From NCBI GenBank assembly GCA_037893225.1, contig JAZGUH010000445.1, positions 620,001 to 684,000 on the forward strand: a stretch of DNA of 64,000 bases, read 5' to 3'. The stretch comes from Hippasteria phrygiana. Lineage: Eukaryota > Echinodermata > Asteroidea > Valvatida > Goniasteridae. The position numbers were made by a program, and so were the translations under genes. Below the pieces are notes generated by a model. It searched no databases, was not told the origin of the DNA, and saw only the letters and a list, made by a program, of their open reading frames with translations. Below, in pieces: positions 1-9,941 of the stretch; within the stretch, counting starts at the first letter, position 1, and the number at the start of each line of letters is the position of its first letter.

Positions 1-60
1 ATTGCTCCATGCCTGTCAAATTCCCTGGGGTATGGACTTGCTTTACTCATTCATAATTGC
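1..60 (+). repeat. Partial monomer at left window edge
   Basis: This is the last 60 bases of a 232-bp unit, starting inside TTTATTGCTCC and carrying the extra G (GGTATGGAC) and the CATTCATAA ending. The array continues beyond the left edge. Confidence 0.95.
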
Positions 61-293
61 ATGAAATATCAACCAAATTCAGTAATTTTGACATGTATGG
101 ATAGCTTAGATCTAGGCGCTACATGCTGCAATTATCGACGGCTTCTTAGAGTTAAAACGTGTGGAGAAAATTCAAACCTGGCAATGTTTATTTTCTTTCC
201 GGCCAACATCTGTGTACATGTTACCGTCTATTTATTGCTCCATGCCTGTCAAATTCCCTGGGGTATGGACTTGCTTTACTCATTCATAATTGC
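61..293 (+). repeat. Chimeric g/h monomer, 233 bp
   Basis: The first half is variant g: extra A after AGATCT (GATCTAGG), C65, A77, G98 and G119. The second half is the R haplotype of variant h (GTACATGTTACCG) with the extra G of 232-bp units. Having both the A insertion and the G insertion makes it 233 bp, the longest unit without the tRNA-like insert. The switch lies between about positions 119 and 155, consistent with a crossover or conversion endpoint inside the monomer. Confidence 0.88.
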
Positions 294-525
294 ATGAAAT
301 ATCAACCAAATTCAGTAATTTTGACATGTATGGATAGCTTAGATCTGGCGCTACATGTTGCAATTATCGGCGGCTTCTTAGAGTTAACACTTGTGGAGAA
401 AATTCAAACCTCGCAATGTTTATTTTCTTCCCGGCCACCATCTGTGTGCAGATTACCTTTTATTTATTGCTCCATGCCTGTCAAATTCCCTGGGGTATGG
501 ACTTGCTTTACTCATTCATAATTGC
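294..525 (+). repeat. Exemplar of monomer variant b (232 bp)
   Basis: Variant b carries C95 (TTAACACTTG), the P second half (TTCCCGGCCACC, CAGATTACCTTTTAT) and the extra G after position 206. It is one of the commonest units and occurs across the whole window, normally following variant a or h and preceding c, g or i. Confidence 0.9.
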
Positions 526-757
526 ATGAAATATCAACCAAATTCAGTAATTTTGACATGTATGGATAGCTTAGATCTGGCGCTACATGTTGCAATTATC
601 GGCGGCTTCTTAGAGTTAAAACTTGTGGAGAAAATTCAAACCTCGCAATGTTTATTTTCTTCCCGGCCACCATCTGTGTGCAGATTACCTTTTATTTATT
701 GCTCCATGCCTGTCAAATTCCCTGGGGTATGGACTTGCTTTACTCATTCATAATTGC
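526..757 (+). repeat. Exemplar of monomer variant b2 (232 bp)
   Basis: This unit matches b except for A95 (TTAAAACTTG), so a c-like first half is joined to a P second half. It is found at scattered places in the left 13 kb and again to the right of 42.7 kb, where it becomes frequent. Confidence 0.88.
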
Positions 758-1452
758 ATGAAATATCAACCAAATTCAGTAATTTGACATGTATGGATAG
801 CTTAGATCTAGGCGCTACATGCTGCAATTATCGACGGCTTCTTAGAGTTAAAACGTGTGGAGAAAATTCAAACCTGGCAATGTTTATTTTCTTTCCGGCC
901 AACATCTGTGTGCATATTACCTTCTATTTATTGCTCCATGACTGTCAAATTCCCTAGGGTATGACTTGCTTTACTCATTCATAATTGCATGAATTATCAA
1001 CCAAATTCAGTAATTTTGACATGTATGGATAGCTTAGATCTGGCGCTACATGTTGCAATTATCGGCGGCTTCTTAGAGTTAAAACTTGTGGAGAAAATTC
1101 AAACCTCGCAATGTTTATTTTCTTTCCGGCCAACATCTGTGTACATGTTACCGTCTATTTATTGCTCCATGCCTGTCAAATTCCCTGGGGTATGGACTTG
1201 CTTTACTCATTCATAATTGCATGAAATATCAACCAAATTCAGTAATTTTGACATGTATGGATAGCTTAGATCTGGCGCTACATGTTGCAATTATCGGCGG
1301 CTTCTTAGAGTTAACACTTGTGGAGAAAATTCAAACCTCGCAATGTTTATTTTCTTCCCGGCCACCATCTGTGTGCAGATTACCTTTTATTTATTGCTCC
1401 ATGCCTGTCAAATTCCCTGGGGTATGGACTTGCTTTACTCATTCATAATTGC

Positions 1453-1684
1453 ATGAAATATCAACCAAATTCAGTAATTTTGACATGTATGGATAGCTTA
1501 GATCTAGGCGCTACATGCTGCAATTATCGACGGCTTCTTAGAGTTAAAACGTGTGGAGAAAATTCAAACCTGGCAATGTTTATTTTCTTTCCGGCCAACA
1601 TCTGTGTGCATATTACCTTCTATTTATTGCTCCATGACTGTCAAATTCCCTAGGGTATGACTTGCTTTACTCATTCATAATTGC
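1453..1684 (+). repeat. Exemplar of monomer variant g (232 bp through an A insertion)
   Basis: The extra base here is the A in GATCTAGGCG, not the usual extra G, so g reaches 232 bp by a different indel. I find GATCTAGG only between 61 and about 12.3 kb, which makes g a marker of the left-hand domain. Confidence 0.9.
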
Positions 1685-1916
1685 ATGAATTATCAACCAA
1701 ATTCAGTAATTTTGACATGTATGGATAGCTTAGATCTGGCGCTACATGTTGCAATTATCGGCGGCTTCTTAGAGTTAAAACTTGTGGAGAAAATTCAAAC
1801 CTCGCAATGTTTATTTTCTTTCCGGCCAACATCTGTGTACATGTTACCGTCTATTTATTGCTCCATGCCTGTCAAATTCCCTGGGGTATGGACTTGCTTT
1901 ACTCATTCATAATTGC
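1685..1916 (+). repeat. Exemplar of monomer variant h (232 bp)
   Basis: Variant h has T6 (ATGAATTATC), G77 and G80, A95, the R second half (GTACATGTTACCGTC) and the extra G. It follows g in the left domain. It shares its second half with variant a and differs mainly at positions 22 and 80. Confidence 0.88.
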
Positions 1917-2148
1917 ATGAAATATCAACCAAATTCAGTAATTTTGACATGTATGGATAGCTTAGATCTGGCGCTACATGTTGCAATTATCGGCGGCTTC
2001 TTAGAGTTAACACTTGTGGAGAAAATTCAAACCTCGCAATGTTTATTTTCTTCCCGGCCACCATCTGTGTGCAGATTACCTTTTATTTATTGCTCCATGC
2101 CTGTCAAATTCCCTGGGGTATGGACTTGCTTTACTCATTCATAATTGC

Positions 2149-2379
2149 ATGAAATATCAACCAAATTCAGTAATTTTGACATGTATGGATAGCTTAGATC
2201 TGGCGCTACATGTTGCAATTATCGGCGGCTTCTGAGAGTTAAAACTTGTGGAGAAAATTCAAACCTCGTAATGTTTATTTTCTTTCCGGCCAACATCTGT
2301 GTGCATATTACCTTCTATTTATTGCTCCATGCCTGTCAAATTCCCTGGGGTATGACTTGCTTTACTCATTCATAATTGC
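2149..2379 (+). repeat. Exemplar of monomer variant i (231 bp, CTTCTGAGAG)
   Basis: Variant i has G86 (CTTCTGAGAG instead of CTTCTTAGAG). The copies at 2149, 4234 and 7321 also have T121 (CTCGTAATG). It follows b, b2 or the tRNA-bearing unit j, and is found at 2149, 4234, 5931, 7321, 9017, 12726, 13961, 18897, 27921, 31393 and 37875. It therefore links the left domain to the 27-38 kb domain. Confidence 0.9.
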
Positions 2380-2610
2380 ATGAAATATCAACCAAATTCA
2401 GTAATTTTGACATGTATGGATAGCTTAGATCTGGCGCTACATGTTGCAATTATCGGCGGCTTCTTAGAGTTAAAACTTGTGGAGAAAATTCAAACCTCGC
2501 AATGTTTATTTTCTTTCCGGCCAACATCTGTGTGCATATTACCTTCTATGTATTGCTCCATGCCTGTCAAATTCCCTGGGGTATGACTTGCTTTACTCAT
2601 TGATAATTGC
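2380..2610 (+). repeat. Exemplar of monomer variant e (231 bp)
   Basis: Variant e is c-like with G171 (TCTATGTATTGC) and G223 (CATTGATAA). It is almost always followed by variant f or by an f/a chimera. It occurs from 2.4 kb to about 57 kb. Confidence 0.9.
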
Positions 2611-2841
2611 ATGAAATATCAACCAAATTCAGTAATTTTGACATGTATGGATAGCTTAGATCTGGCGCTACATGTTGCAATTATCGACGGCTTCTTAGAG
2701 TTAAAACGTGTGGAGAAAATTCAAACCTCGCAATGTTTATTTTCTTTCCGGCCAACATCTGTGTACATATTACCTTCTATTTATTGCTCCATGCCTGTCA
2801 AATTCCCTAGGGTATGACTTGCTTTACTCATTCATAATTGC
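2611..2841 (+). repeat. Exemplar of monomer variant f (231 bp)
   Basis: Variant f has A77 (ATCGACGGC), G98 (AAAACGTGTGG), A155 with an otherwise Q-like second half (GTACATATTACCTTC) and A199 (CCCTAGGG). It normally sits between e and a. It shares A77, G98 and A199 with g, which suggests a common origin. Confidence 0.9.
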
Positions 2842-5737
2842 ATGAATTATCAACCAAATTCACTAATTTTGACATGTATGGATAGCTTAGATCTGGCGCT
2901 ACATGTTGCAATTATCGGCAGCTTCTTAGAGTTAAAACTTGTGGAGAAAATGCAAACCTCGCAATGTTTATTTTCTTTCCGGCCAACATCTGTGTACATG
3001 TTACCGTCTATTTATTGCTCCATGCCTGTCAAATTCCCTGGGGTATGGACTTGCTTTACTCATTCATAATTGCATGAAATATCAACCAAATTCAGTAATT
3101 TTGACATGTATGGATAGCTTAGATCTGGCGCTACATGTTGCAATTATCGGCGGCTTCTTAGAGTTAAAACTTGTGGAGAAAATTCAAACCTCGCAATGTT
3201 TATTTTCTTTCCGGCCAACATCTGTGTACATGTTACCGTCTATTTATTGCTCCATGCCTGTCAAATTCCCTGGGGTATGGACTTGCTTTACTCATTCATA
3301 ATTGCATGAAATATCAACCAAATTCAGTAATTTTGACATGTATGGATAGCTTAGATCTGGCGCTACATGTTGCAATTATCGGCGGCTTCTTAGAGTTAAC
3401 ACTTGTGGAGAAAATTCAAACCTCGCAATGTTTATTTTCTTCCCGGCCACCATCTGTGTGCAGATTACCTTTTATTTATTGCTCCATGCCTGTCAAATTC
3501 CCTGGGGTATGGACTTGCTTTACTCATTCATAATTGCATGAAATATCAACCAAATTCAGTAATTTTGACATGTATGGATAGCTTAGATCTAGGCGCTACA
3601 TGCTGCAATTATCGACGGCTTCTTAGAGTTAAAACGTGTGGAGAAAATTCAAACCTGGCAATGTTTATTTTCTTTCCGGCCAACATCTGTGTGCATATTA
3701 CCTTCTATTTATTGCTCCATGACTGTCAAATTCCCTAGGGTATGACTTGCTTTACTCATTCATAATTGCATGAATTATCAACCAAATTCAGTAATTTTGA
3801 CATGTATGGATAGCTTAGATCTGGCGCTACATGTTGCAATTATCGGCGGCTTCTTAGAGTTAAAACTTGTGGAGAAAATTCAAACCTCGCAATGTTTATT
3901 TTCTTTCCGGCCAACATCTGTGTACATGTTACCGTCTATTTATTGCTCCATGCCTGTCAAATTCCCTGGGGTATGGACTTGCTTTACTCATTCATAATTG
4001 CATGAAATATCAACCAAATTCAGTAATTTTGACATGTATGGATAGCTTAGATCTGGCGCTACATGTTGCAATTATCGGCGGCTTCTTAGAGTTAACACTT
4101 GTGGAGAAAATTCAAACCTCGCAATGTTTATTTTCTTCCCGGCCACCATCTGTGTGCAGATTACCTTTTATTTATTGCTCCATGCCTGTCAAATTCCCTG
4201 GGGTATGGACTTGCTTTACTCATTCATAATTGCATGAAATATCAACCAAATTCAGTAATTTTGACATGTATGGATAGCTTAGATCTGGCGCTACATGTTG
4301 CAATTATCGGCGGCTTCTGAGAGTTAAAACTTGTGGAGAAAATTCAAACCTCGTAATGTTTATTTTCTTTCCGGCCAACATCTGTGTGCATATTACCTTC
4401 TATTTATTGCTCCATGCCTGTCAAATTCCCTGGGGTATGACTTGCTTTACTCATTCATAATTGCATGAAATATCAACCAAATTCAGTAATTTTGACATGT
4501 ATGGATAGCTTAGATCTGGCGCTACATGTTGCAATTATCGGCGGCTTCTTAGAGTTAAAACTTGTGGAGAAAATTCAAACCTCGCAATGTTTATTTTCTT
4601 TCCGGCCAACATCTGTGTGCATATTACCTTCTATGTATTGCTCCATGCCTGTCAAATTCCCTGGGGTATGACTTGCTTTACTCATTGATAATTGCATGAA
4701 ATATCAACCAAATTCAGTAATTTTCACATGTATGGATAGCTTAGATCTGGCGCTACATGTTGCAATTATCGACGGCTTCTTAGAGTTAAAACGTGTGGAG
4801 AAAATTCAAACCTCGCAATGTTTATTTTCTTTCCGGCCAACATCTGTGTACATATTACCTTCTATTTATTGCTCCATGCCTGTCAAATTCCCTAGGGTAT
4901 GACTTGCTTTACTCATTCATAATTGCATGAATTATCAACCAAATTCACTAATTTTGACATGTATGGATAGCTTAGATCTGGCGCTACATGTTGCAATTAT
5001 CGGCAGCTTCTTAGAGTTAAAACTTGTGGAGAAAATGCAAACCTCGCAATGTTTATTTTCTTTCCGGCCAACATCTGTGTACATGTTACCGTCTATTTAT
5101 TGCTCCATGCCTGTCAAATTCCCTGGGGTATGGACTTGCTTTACTCATTCATAATTGCATGAAATATCAACCAAATTCAGTAATTTTGACATGTATGGAT
5201 AGCTTAGATCTGGCGCTACATGTTGCAATTATCGGCGGCTTCTTAGAGTTAACACTTGTGGAGAAAATTCAAACCTCGCAATGTTTATTTTCTTCCCGGC
5301 CACCATCTGTGTGCAGATTACCTTTTATTTATTGCTCCATGCCTGTCAAATTCCCTGGGGTATGACTTGCTTTACTCATTGATAATTGCATGAAATATCA
5401 GCCAAATTCAGTAATTTCGACATGTATGGATAGCTTAGATCTGGCGCTACATGTTGCAATTATCGACGGCTTCTTAGAGTTAACACTTGTGGAGAAAATT
5501 CAAACCTCGCAATGTTTATTTTCTTCCCGGCCACCATCTGTGTGCATATTACCTTCTATTTATTGCTCCATGCCTGTCAAATTCCCTGGGGTATGACTTG
5601 CTTTACTCATTCATAATTGCATGAAATATCAACCAAATTCAGTAATTTTGACATGTATGGATAGCTTAGATCTGGCGCTACATGTTGCAATTATCGGCGG
5701 CTTCTTAGAGTTAACACTTGTGGAGAAAATTCAAACC

Positions 5738-5815
5738 TTTTCAATGTGAACAAAGAAACTGGCACGAGCGGGATTCGAACCTGCGACCTCCGGGTTACCG
5801 TACCGGCGCTCAACC
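5738..5815 (-). mobile_element. tRNA-derived retroposon-like insertion, copy 1 (78 bp with 5-bp target repeat)
   Basis: These 78 bp interrupt a b-like monomer after position 117; the host unit 5621-5930 is 310 bp instead of 232. The pentamer AACCT is present once in ordinary monomers. Here it flanks the insert at 5734-5738 and 5812-5816, as expected of a target-site duplication, leaving a 73-bp core at 5739-5811. Read on the minus strand, the core begins inside a tRNA D-arm, runs to the tRNA 3' end and continues as a 21-base tail ending TTGAAA. A short 3' A-run plus a short direct repeat fits a 5'-truncated tRNA-derived SINE or retrocopied tRNA. The element is too small to name a family. A filler-DNA origin is the alternative. 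Confidence 0.8.
5760..5815 (-). pseudogene. 5'-truncated tRNA-Thr(GGT)-like pseudogene, copy 1
   Basis: On the minus strand the parts read: D-arm end GGTTGAGC, G26, anticodon stem CCGGT/CCCGG (four pairs plus one T-C mismatch), loop ACGGTAA with GGT at the anticodon position, variable loop AGGTC, T-arm GCAGG-TTCGAAT-CCCGC (one A-C mismatch), acceptor 3' strand TCGTGCC and discriminator A. Box B (GGTTCGAATCC) is intact at 5771-5781. The acceptor 5' strand, most of the D-arm and box A are missing, and base 33 is C instead of the near-invariant T. It therefore cannot fold as a complete tRNA and is unlikely to be a functional gene. No CCA follows the discriminator base, so the source was a gene or SINE, not a mature tRNA. 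The Thr identity is tentative. Confidence 0.85.
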
Positions 5816-8800
5816 TCGCAATGTTTATTTTCTTCCCGGCCACCATCTGTGTGCAGATTACCTTTTATTTATTGCTCCATGCCTGTCAAATTCCCTGGGG
5901 TATGGACTTGCTTTACTCATTCATAATTGCATGAAATATCAACCAAATTCAGTAATTTTGACATGTATGGATAGCTTAGATCTGGCGCTACATGTTGCAA
6001 TTATCGGCGGCTTCTGAGAGTTAAAACTTGTGGAGAAAATTCAAACCTCGCAATGTTTATTTTCTTTCCGGCCAACATCTGTGTGCATATTACCTTCTAT
6101 TTATTGCTCCATGCCTGTCAAATTCCCTGGGGTATGACTTGCTTTACTCATTCATAATTGCATGAAATATCAACCAAATTCAGTAATTTTGACATGTATG
6201 GATAGCTTAGATCTGGCGCTACATGTTGCAATTATCGGCGGCTTCTTAGAGTTAAAACTTGTGGAGAAAATTCAAACCTCGCAATGTTTATTTTCTTTCC
6301 GGCCAACATCTGTGTGCATATTACCTTCTATGTATTGCTCCATGCCTGTCAAATTCCCCGGGGTATGACTTGCTTTACTCATTGATAATTGCATGAAATA
6401 TCAACCAAATTCAGTAATTTTGACATGTATGGATAGCTTAGATCTGGCGCTACATGTTGCAATTATCGGCGGCTTCTTAGAGTTAACACTTGTGGAGAAA
6501 ATTCAAACCTCGCAATGTTTATTTTCTTCCCGGCCACCATCTGTGTGCAGATTACCTTTTATTTATTGCTCCATGCCTGTCAAATTCCCTGGGGTATGGA
6601 CTTGCTTTACTCATTCATAATTGCATGAAATATCAACCAAATTCAGTAATTTTGACATGTATGGATAGCTTAGATCTAGGCGCTACATGCTGCAATTATC
6701 GACGGCTTCTTAGAGTTAAAACGTGTGGAGAAAATTCAAACCTGGCAATGTTTATTTTCTTTCCGGCCAACATCTGTGTGCATATTACCTTCTATTTATT
6801 GCTCCATGACTGTCAAATTCCCTAGGGTATGACTTGCTTTACTCATTCATAATTGCATGAATTATCAACCAAATTCAGTAATTTTGACATGTATGGATAG
6901 CTTAGATCTGGCGCTACATGTTGCAATTATCGGCGGCTTCTTAGAGTTAAAACTTGTGGAGAAAATTCAAACCTCGCAATGTTTATTTTCTTTCCGGCCA
7001 ACATCTGTGTACATGTTACCGTCTATTTATTGCTCCATGCCTGTCAAATTCCCTGGGGTATGGACTTGCTTTACTCATTCATAATTGCATGAAATATCAA
7101 CCAAATTCAGTAATTTTGACATGTATGGATAGCTTAGATCTGGCGCTACATGTTGCAATTATCGGCGGCTTCTTAGAGTTAACACTTGTGGAGAAAATTC
7201 AAACCTCGCAATGTTTATTTTCTTCCCGGCCACCATCTGTGTGCAGATTACCTTTTATTTATTGCTCCATGCCTGTCAAATTCCCTGGGGTATGGACTTG
7301 CTTTACTCATTCATAATTGCATGAAATATCAACCAAATTCAGTAATTTTGACATGTATGGATAGCTTAGATCTGGCGCTACATGTTGCAATTATCGGCGG
7401 CTTCTGAGAGTTAAAACTTGTGGAGAAAATTCAAACCTCGTAATGTTTATTTTCTTTCCGGCCAACATCTGTGTGCATATTACCTTCTATTTATTGCTCC
7501 ATGCCTGTCAAATTCCCTGGGGTATGACTTGCTTTACTCATTCATAATTGCATGAAATATCAACCAAATTCAGTAATTTTGACATGTATGGATAGCTTAG
7601 ATCTGGCGCTACATGTTGCAATTATCGGCGGCTTCTTAGAGTTAAAACTTGTGGAGAAAATTCAAACCTCGCAATGTTTATTTTCTTTCCGGCCAACATC
7701 TGTGTGCATATTACCTTCTATGTATTGCTCCATGCCTGTCAAATTCCCTGGGGTATGACTTGCTTTACTCATTGATAATTGCATGAAATATCAACCAAAT
7801 TCAGTAATTTTGACATGTATGGATAGCTTAGATCTGGCGCTACATGTTGCAATTATCGACGGCTTCTTAGAGTTAAAACGTGTGGAGAAAATTCAAACCT
7901 CGCAATGTTTATTTTCTTTCCGGCCAACATCTGTGTACATATTACCTTCTATTTATTGCTCCATGCCTGTCAAATTCCCTGGGTATGACTTGCTTTACTC
8001 ATTCATAATTGCATGAATTATCAACCAAATTCACTAATTTTGACATGTATGGATAGCTTAGATCTGGCGCTACATGTTGCAATTATCGGCAGCTTCTTAG
8101 AGTTAAAACTTGTGGAGAAAATGCAAACCTCGCAATGTTTATTTTCTTTCCGGCCAACATCTGTGTACATGTTACCGTCTATTTATTGCTCCATGCCTGT
8201 CAAATTCCCTGGGGTATGGACTTGCTTTACTCATTCATAATTGCATGAAATATCAACCAAATTCAGTAATTTTGACATGTATGGATAGCTTAGATCTGGC
8301 GCTACATGTTGCAATTATCGGCGGCTTCTTAGAGTTAACACTTGTGGAGAAAATTCAAACCTCGCAATGTTTATTTTCTTCCCGGCCACCATCTGTGTGC
8401 AGATTACCTTTTATTTATTGCTCCATGCCTGTCAAATTCCCTGGGGTATGACTTGCTTTACTCATTGATAATTGCATGAAATATCAGCCAAATTCAGTAA
8501 TTTCGACATGTATGGATAGCTTAGATCTGGCGCTACATGTTGCAATTATCGACGGCTTCTTAGAGTTAACACTTGTGGAGAAAATTCAAACCTCGCAATG
8601 TTTATTTTCTTCCCGGCCACCATCTGTGTGCATATTACCTTCTATTTATTGCTCCATGCCTGTCAAATTCCCTGGGGTATGACTTGCTTTACTCATTCAT
8701 AATTGCATGAAATATCAACCAAATTCAGTAATTTTGACATGTATGGATAGCTTAGATCTGGCGCTACATGTTGCAATTATCGGCGGCTTCTTAGAGTTAA

Positions 8801-8823
8801 CACTTGTGGAGAAAATTCAAACC

Positions 8824-8901
8824 TTTTCAATGTGAACAAAGAAACTGGCACGAGCGGGATTCGAACCTGCGACCTCCGGGTTACCGTACCGGCGCTCAAC
8901 C
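8824..8901 (-). mobile_element. tRNA-derived insertion, copy 2
   Basis: This copy is identical by eye to copy 1, at the same monomer position (host unit 8707-9016), with the same neighbours (d' before, i after). It exists because the surrounding 13-mer was duplicated, not because of a second insertion. Confidence 0.82.
8846..8901 (-). pseudogene. tRNA-Thr(GGT)-like pseudogene, copy 2
   Basis: The truncation and the mismatches are the same as in copy 1. Box B lies at 8857-8867 on the minus strand. Confidence 0.83.
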
Positions 8902-9478
8902 TCGCAATGTTTATTTTCTTCCCGGCCACCATCTGTGTGCAGATTACCTTTTATTTATTGCTCCATGCCTGTCAAATTCCCTGGGGTATGGACTTGCTTT
9001 ACTCATTCATAATTGCATGAAATATCAACCAAATTCAGTAATTTTGACATGTATGGATAGCTTAGATCTGGCGCTACATGTTGCAATTATCGGCGGCTTC
9101 TGAGAGTTAAAACTTGTGGAGAAAATTCAAACCTCGCAATGTTTATTTTCTTTCCGGCCAACATCTGTGTGCATATTACCTTCTATTTATTGCTCCATGC
9201 CTGTCAAATTCCCTGGGGTATGACTTGCTTTACTCATTCATAATTGCATGAAATATCAACCAAATTCAGTAATTTTGACATGTATGGATAGCTTAGATCT
9301 GGCGCTACATGTTGCAATTATCGGCGGCTTCTTAGAGTTAAAACTTGTGGAGAAAATTCAAACCTCGCAATGTTTATTTTCTTTCCGGCCAACATCTGTG
9401 TGCATATTACCTTCTATGTATTGCTCCATGCCTGTCAAATTCCCTGGGGTATGACTTGCTTTACTCATTGATAATTGC

Positions 9479-9941
9479 ATGAAATATCAACCAAATTCAG
9501 TAATTTTGACATGTATGGATAGCTTAGATCTGGCGCTACATGTTGCAATTATCGACGGCTTCTTAGAGTTAAAACGTGTGGAGAAAATTCAAACCTCGCA
9601 ATGTTTATTTTCTTTCCGGCCAACATCTGTGTACATATTACCTTCTATTTATTGCTCCATGCCTGTCAAATTCCCTAGGGTATGACTTGCTTTACTCATT
9701 CATAATTGCATGAATTATCAACCAAATTCACTAATTTTGACATGTATGGATAGCTTAGATCTGGCGCTACATGTTGCAATTATCGGCAGCTTCTTAGAGT
9801 TAAAACTTGTGGAGAAAATTCAAACCTCGCAATGTTTATTTTCTTTCCGGCCAACATCTGTGTACATGTTACCGTCTATTTATTGCTCCATGCCTGTCAA
9901 ATTCCCTGGGGTATGGACTTGCTTTACTCATTCATAATTGC
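9479..9941 (+). repeat. Monomers f and a linking two HOR blocks
   Basis: Unit f (9479) and unit a (9710) resume the e-f-a order after the 13-mer. This a has GAAAATTC, while the three earlier a units (2842, 4927, 8013) have GAAAATGC. Confidence 0.88.
9710..9941 (+). repeat. Exemplar of monomer variant a (232 bp)
   Basis: Variant a has T6, C22 (TTCACTAATTTTG), A80 (ATCGGCAGC), A95, the R second half and the extra G. A sub-variant a' with A23 (TTCACAAATTTTG) is confined to 16273, 17661 and 21439. Confidence 0.88.

Larger units (their letters stand above)
758..2148 (+). repeat. Tandem pair of a g-h-b trimer HOR (~696 bp)
   Basis: Units g, h, b occupy 758-1452 and again 1453-2148. The first g lacks one T in the run before GACATG (AATTTGACAT), so that copy is 695 bp against 696. 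Variant g is the most diverged unit in the window: inserted A after AGATCT, C65, A77, G98, G119, A184 (CCATGACTG) and A199 (CCCTAGGG). Confidence 0.9.
1453..5158 (+). repeat. 9-monomer HOR (2085 bp) and its shifted copy
   Basis: The order g-h-b-i-e-f-a at 1453-3073 recurs at 3538-5158 with a constant offset of 2085 bp. The nine-unit repeat is completed by an h-like unit at 3074 (A6) and a b at 3306. One difference seen is G-to-C in the f unit at 4725 (TTTTCACATG). Confidence 0.9.
3306..9478 (+). repeat. Tandem pair of a 13-monomer HOR (~3087 bp) containing the tRNA-like insert
   Basis: The order b-g-h-b-i-e-f-a-b'-d'-j-i-e fills 3306-6392 and again 6393-9478. Unit b' is P without the extra G. 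Unit d' is d with a Q-like end. Unit j carries the tRNA-like insertion. Differences seen: C at 4725 in copy 1, a CCCCGGGG variant near 6357 in copy 1, and one base lost near 7980 in copy 2 (CCCTGGGTATG), making copy 2 3086 bp. This pair explains why tRNA-like inserts 1 and 2 are 3086 bp apart. Confidence 0.92.

Noticed and set aside
5760..5781. LTR retrotransposon primer-binding site (TGG followed by a tRNA 3'-end complement)
   Set aside because: The match continues for 56 bases through the anticodon arm, the mature CCA is not represented, and there is no LTR or coding sequence nearby.
5760..5815. Functional tRNA-Thr gene
   Set aside because: The 5' acceptor strand, most of the D-arm and box A are missing; base 33 is C, and both the anticodon and T stems have a mismatch.
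5815..5870. Box A supplied by the satellite upstream of the tRNA-like insert on the minus strand
   Set aside because: The nearest candidate, TGGCCGGGAAG, misses key bases of the box A consensus.
5718..6017. 99- and 62-codon open frames across the tRNA-like insert (also near 8804, 13748 and 18684)
   Set aside because: They arise because the 78-bp insert is divisible by three and keeps the frame open. The inserted part reads through antisense tRNA sequence.
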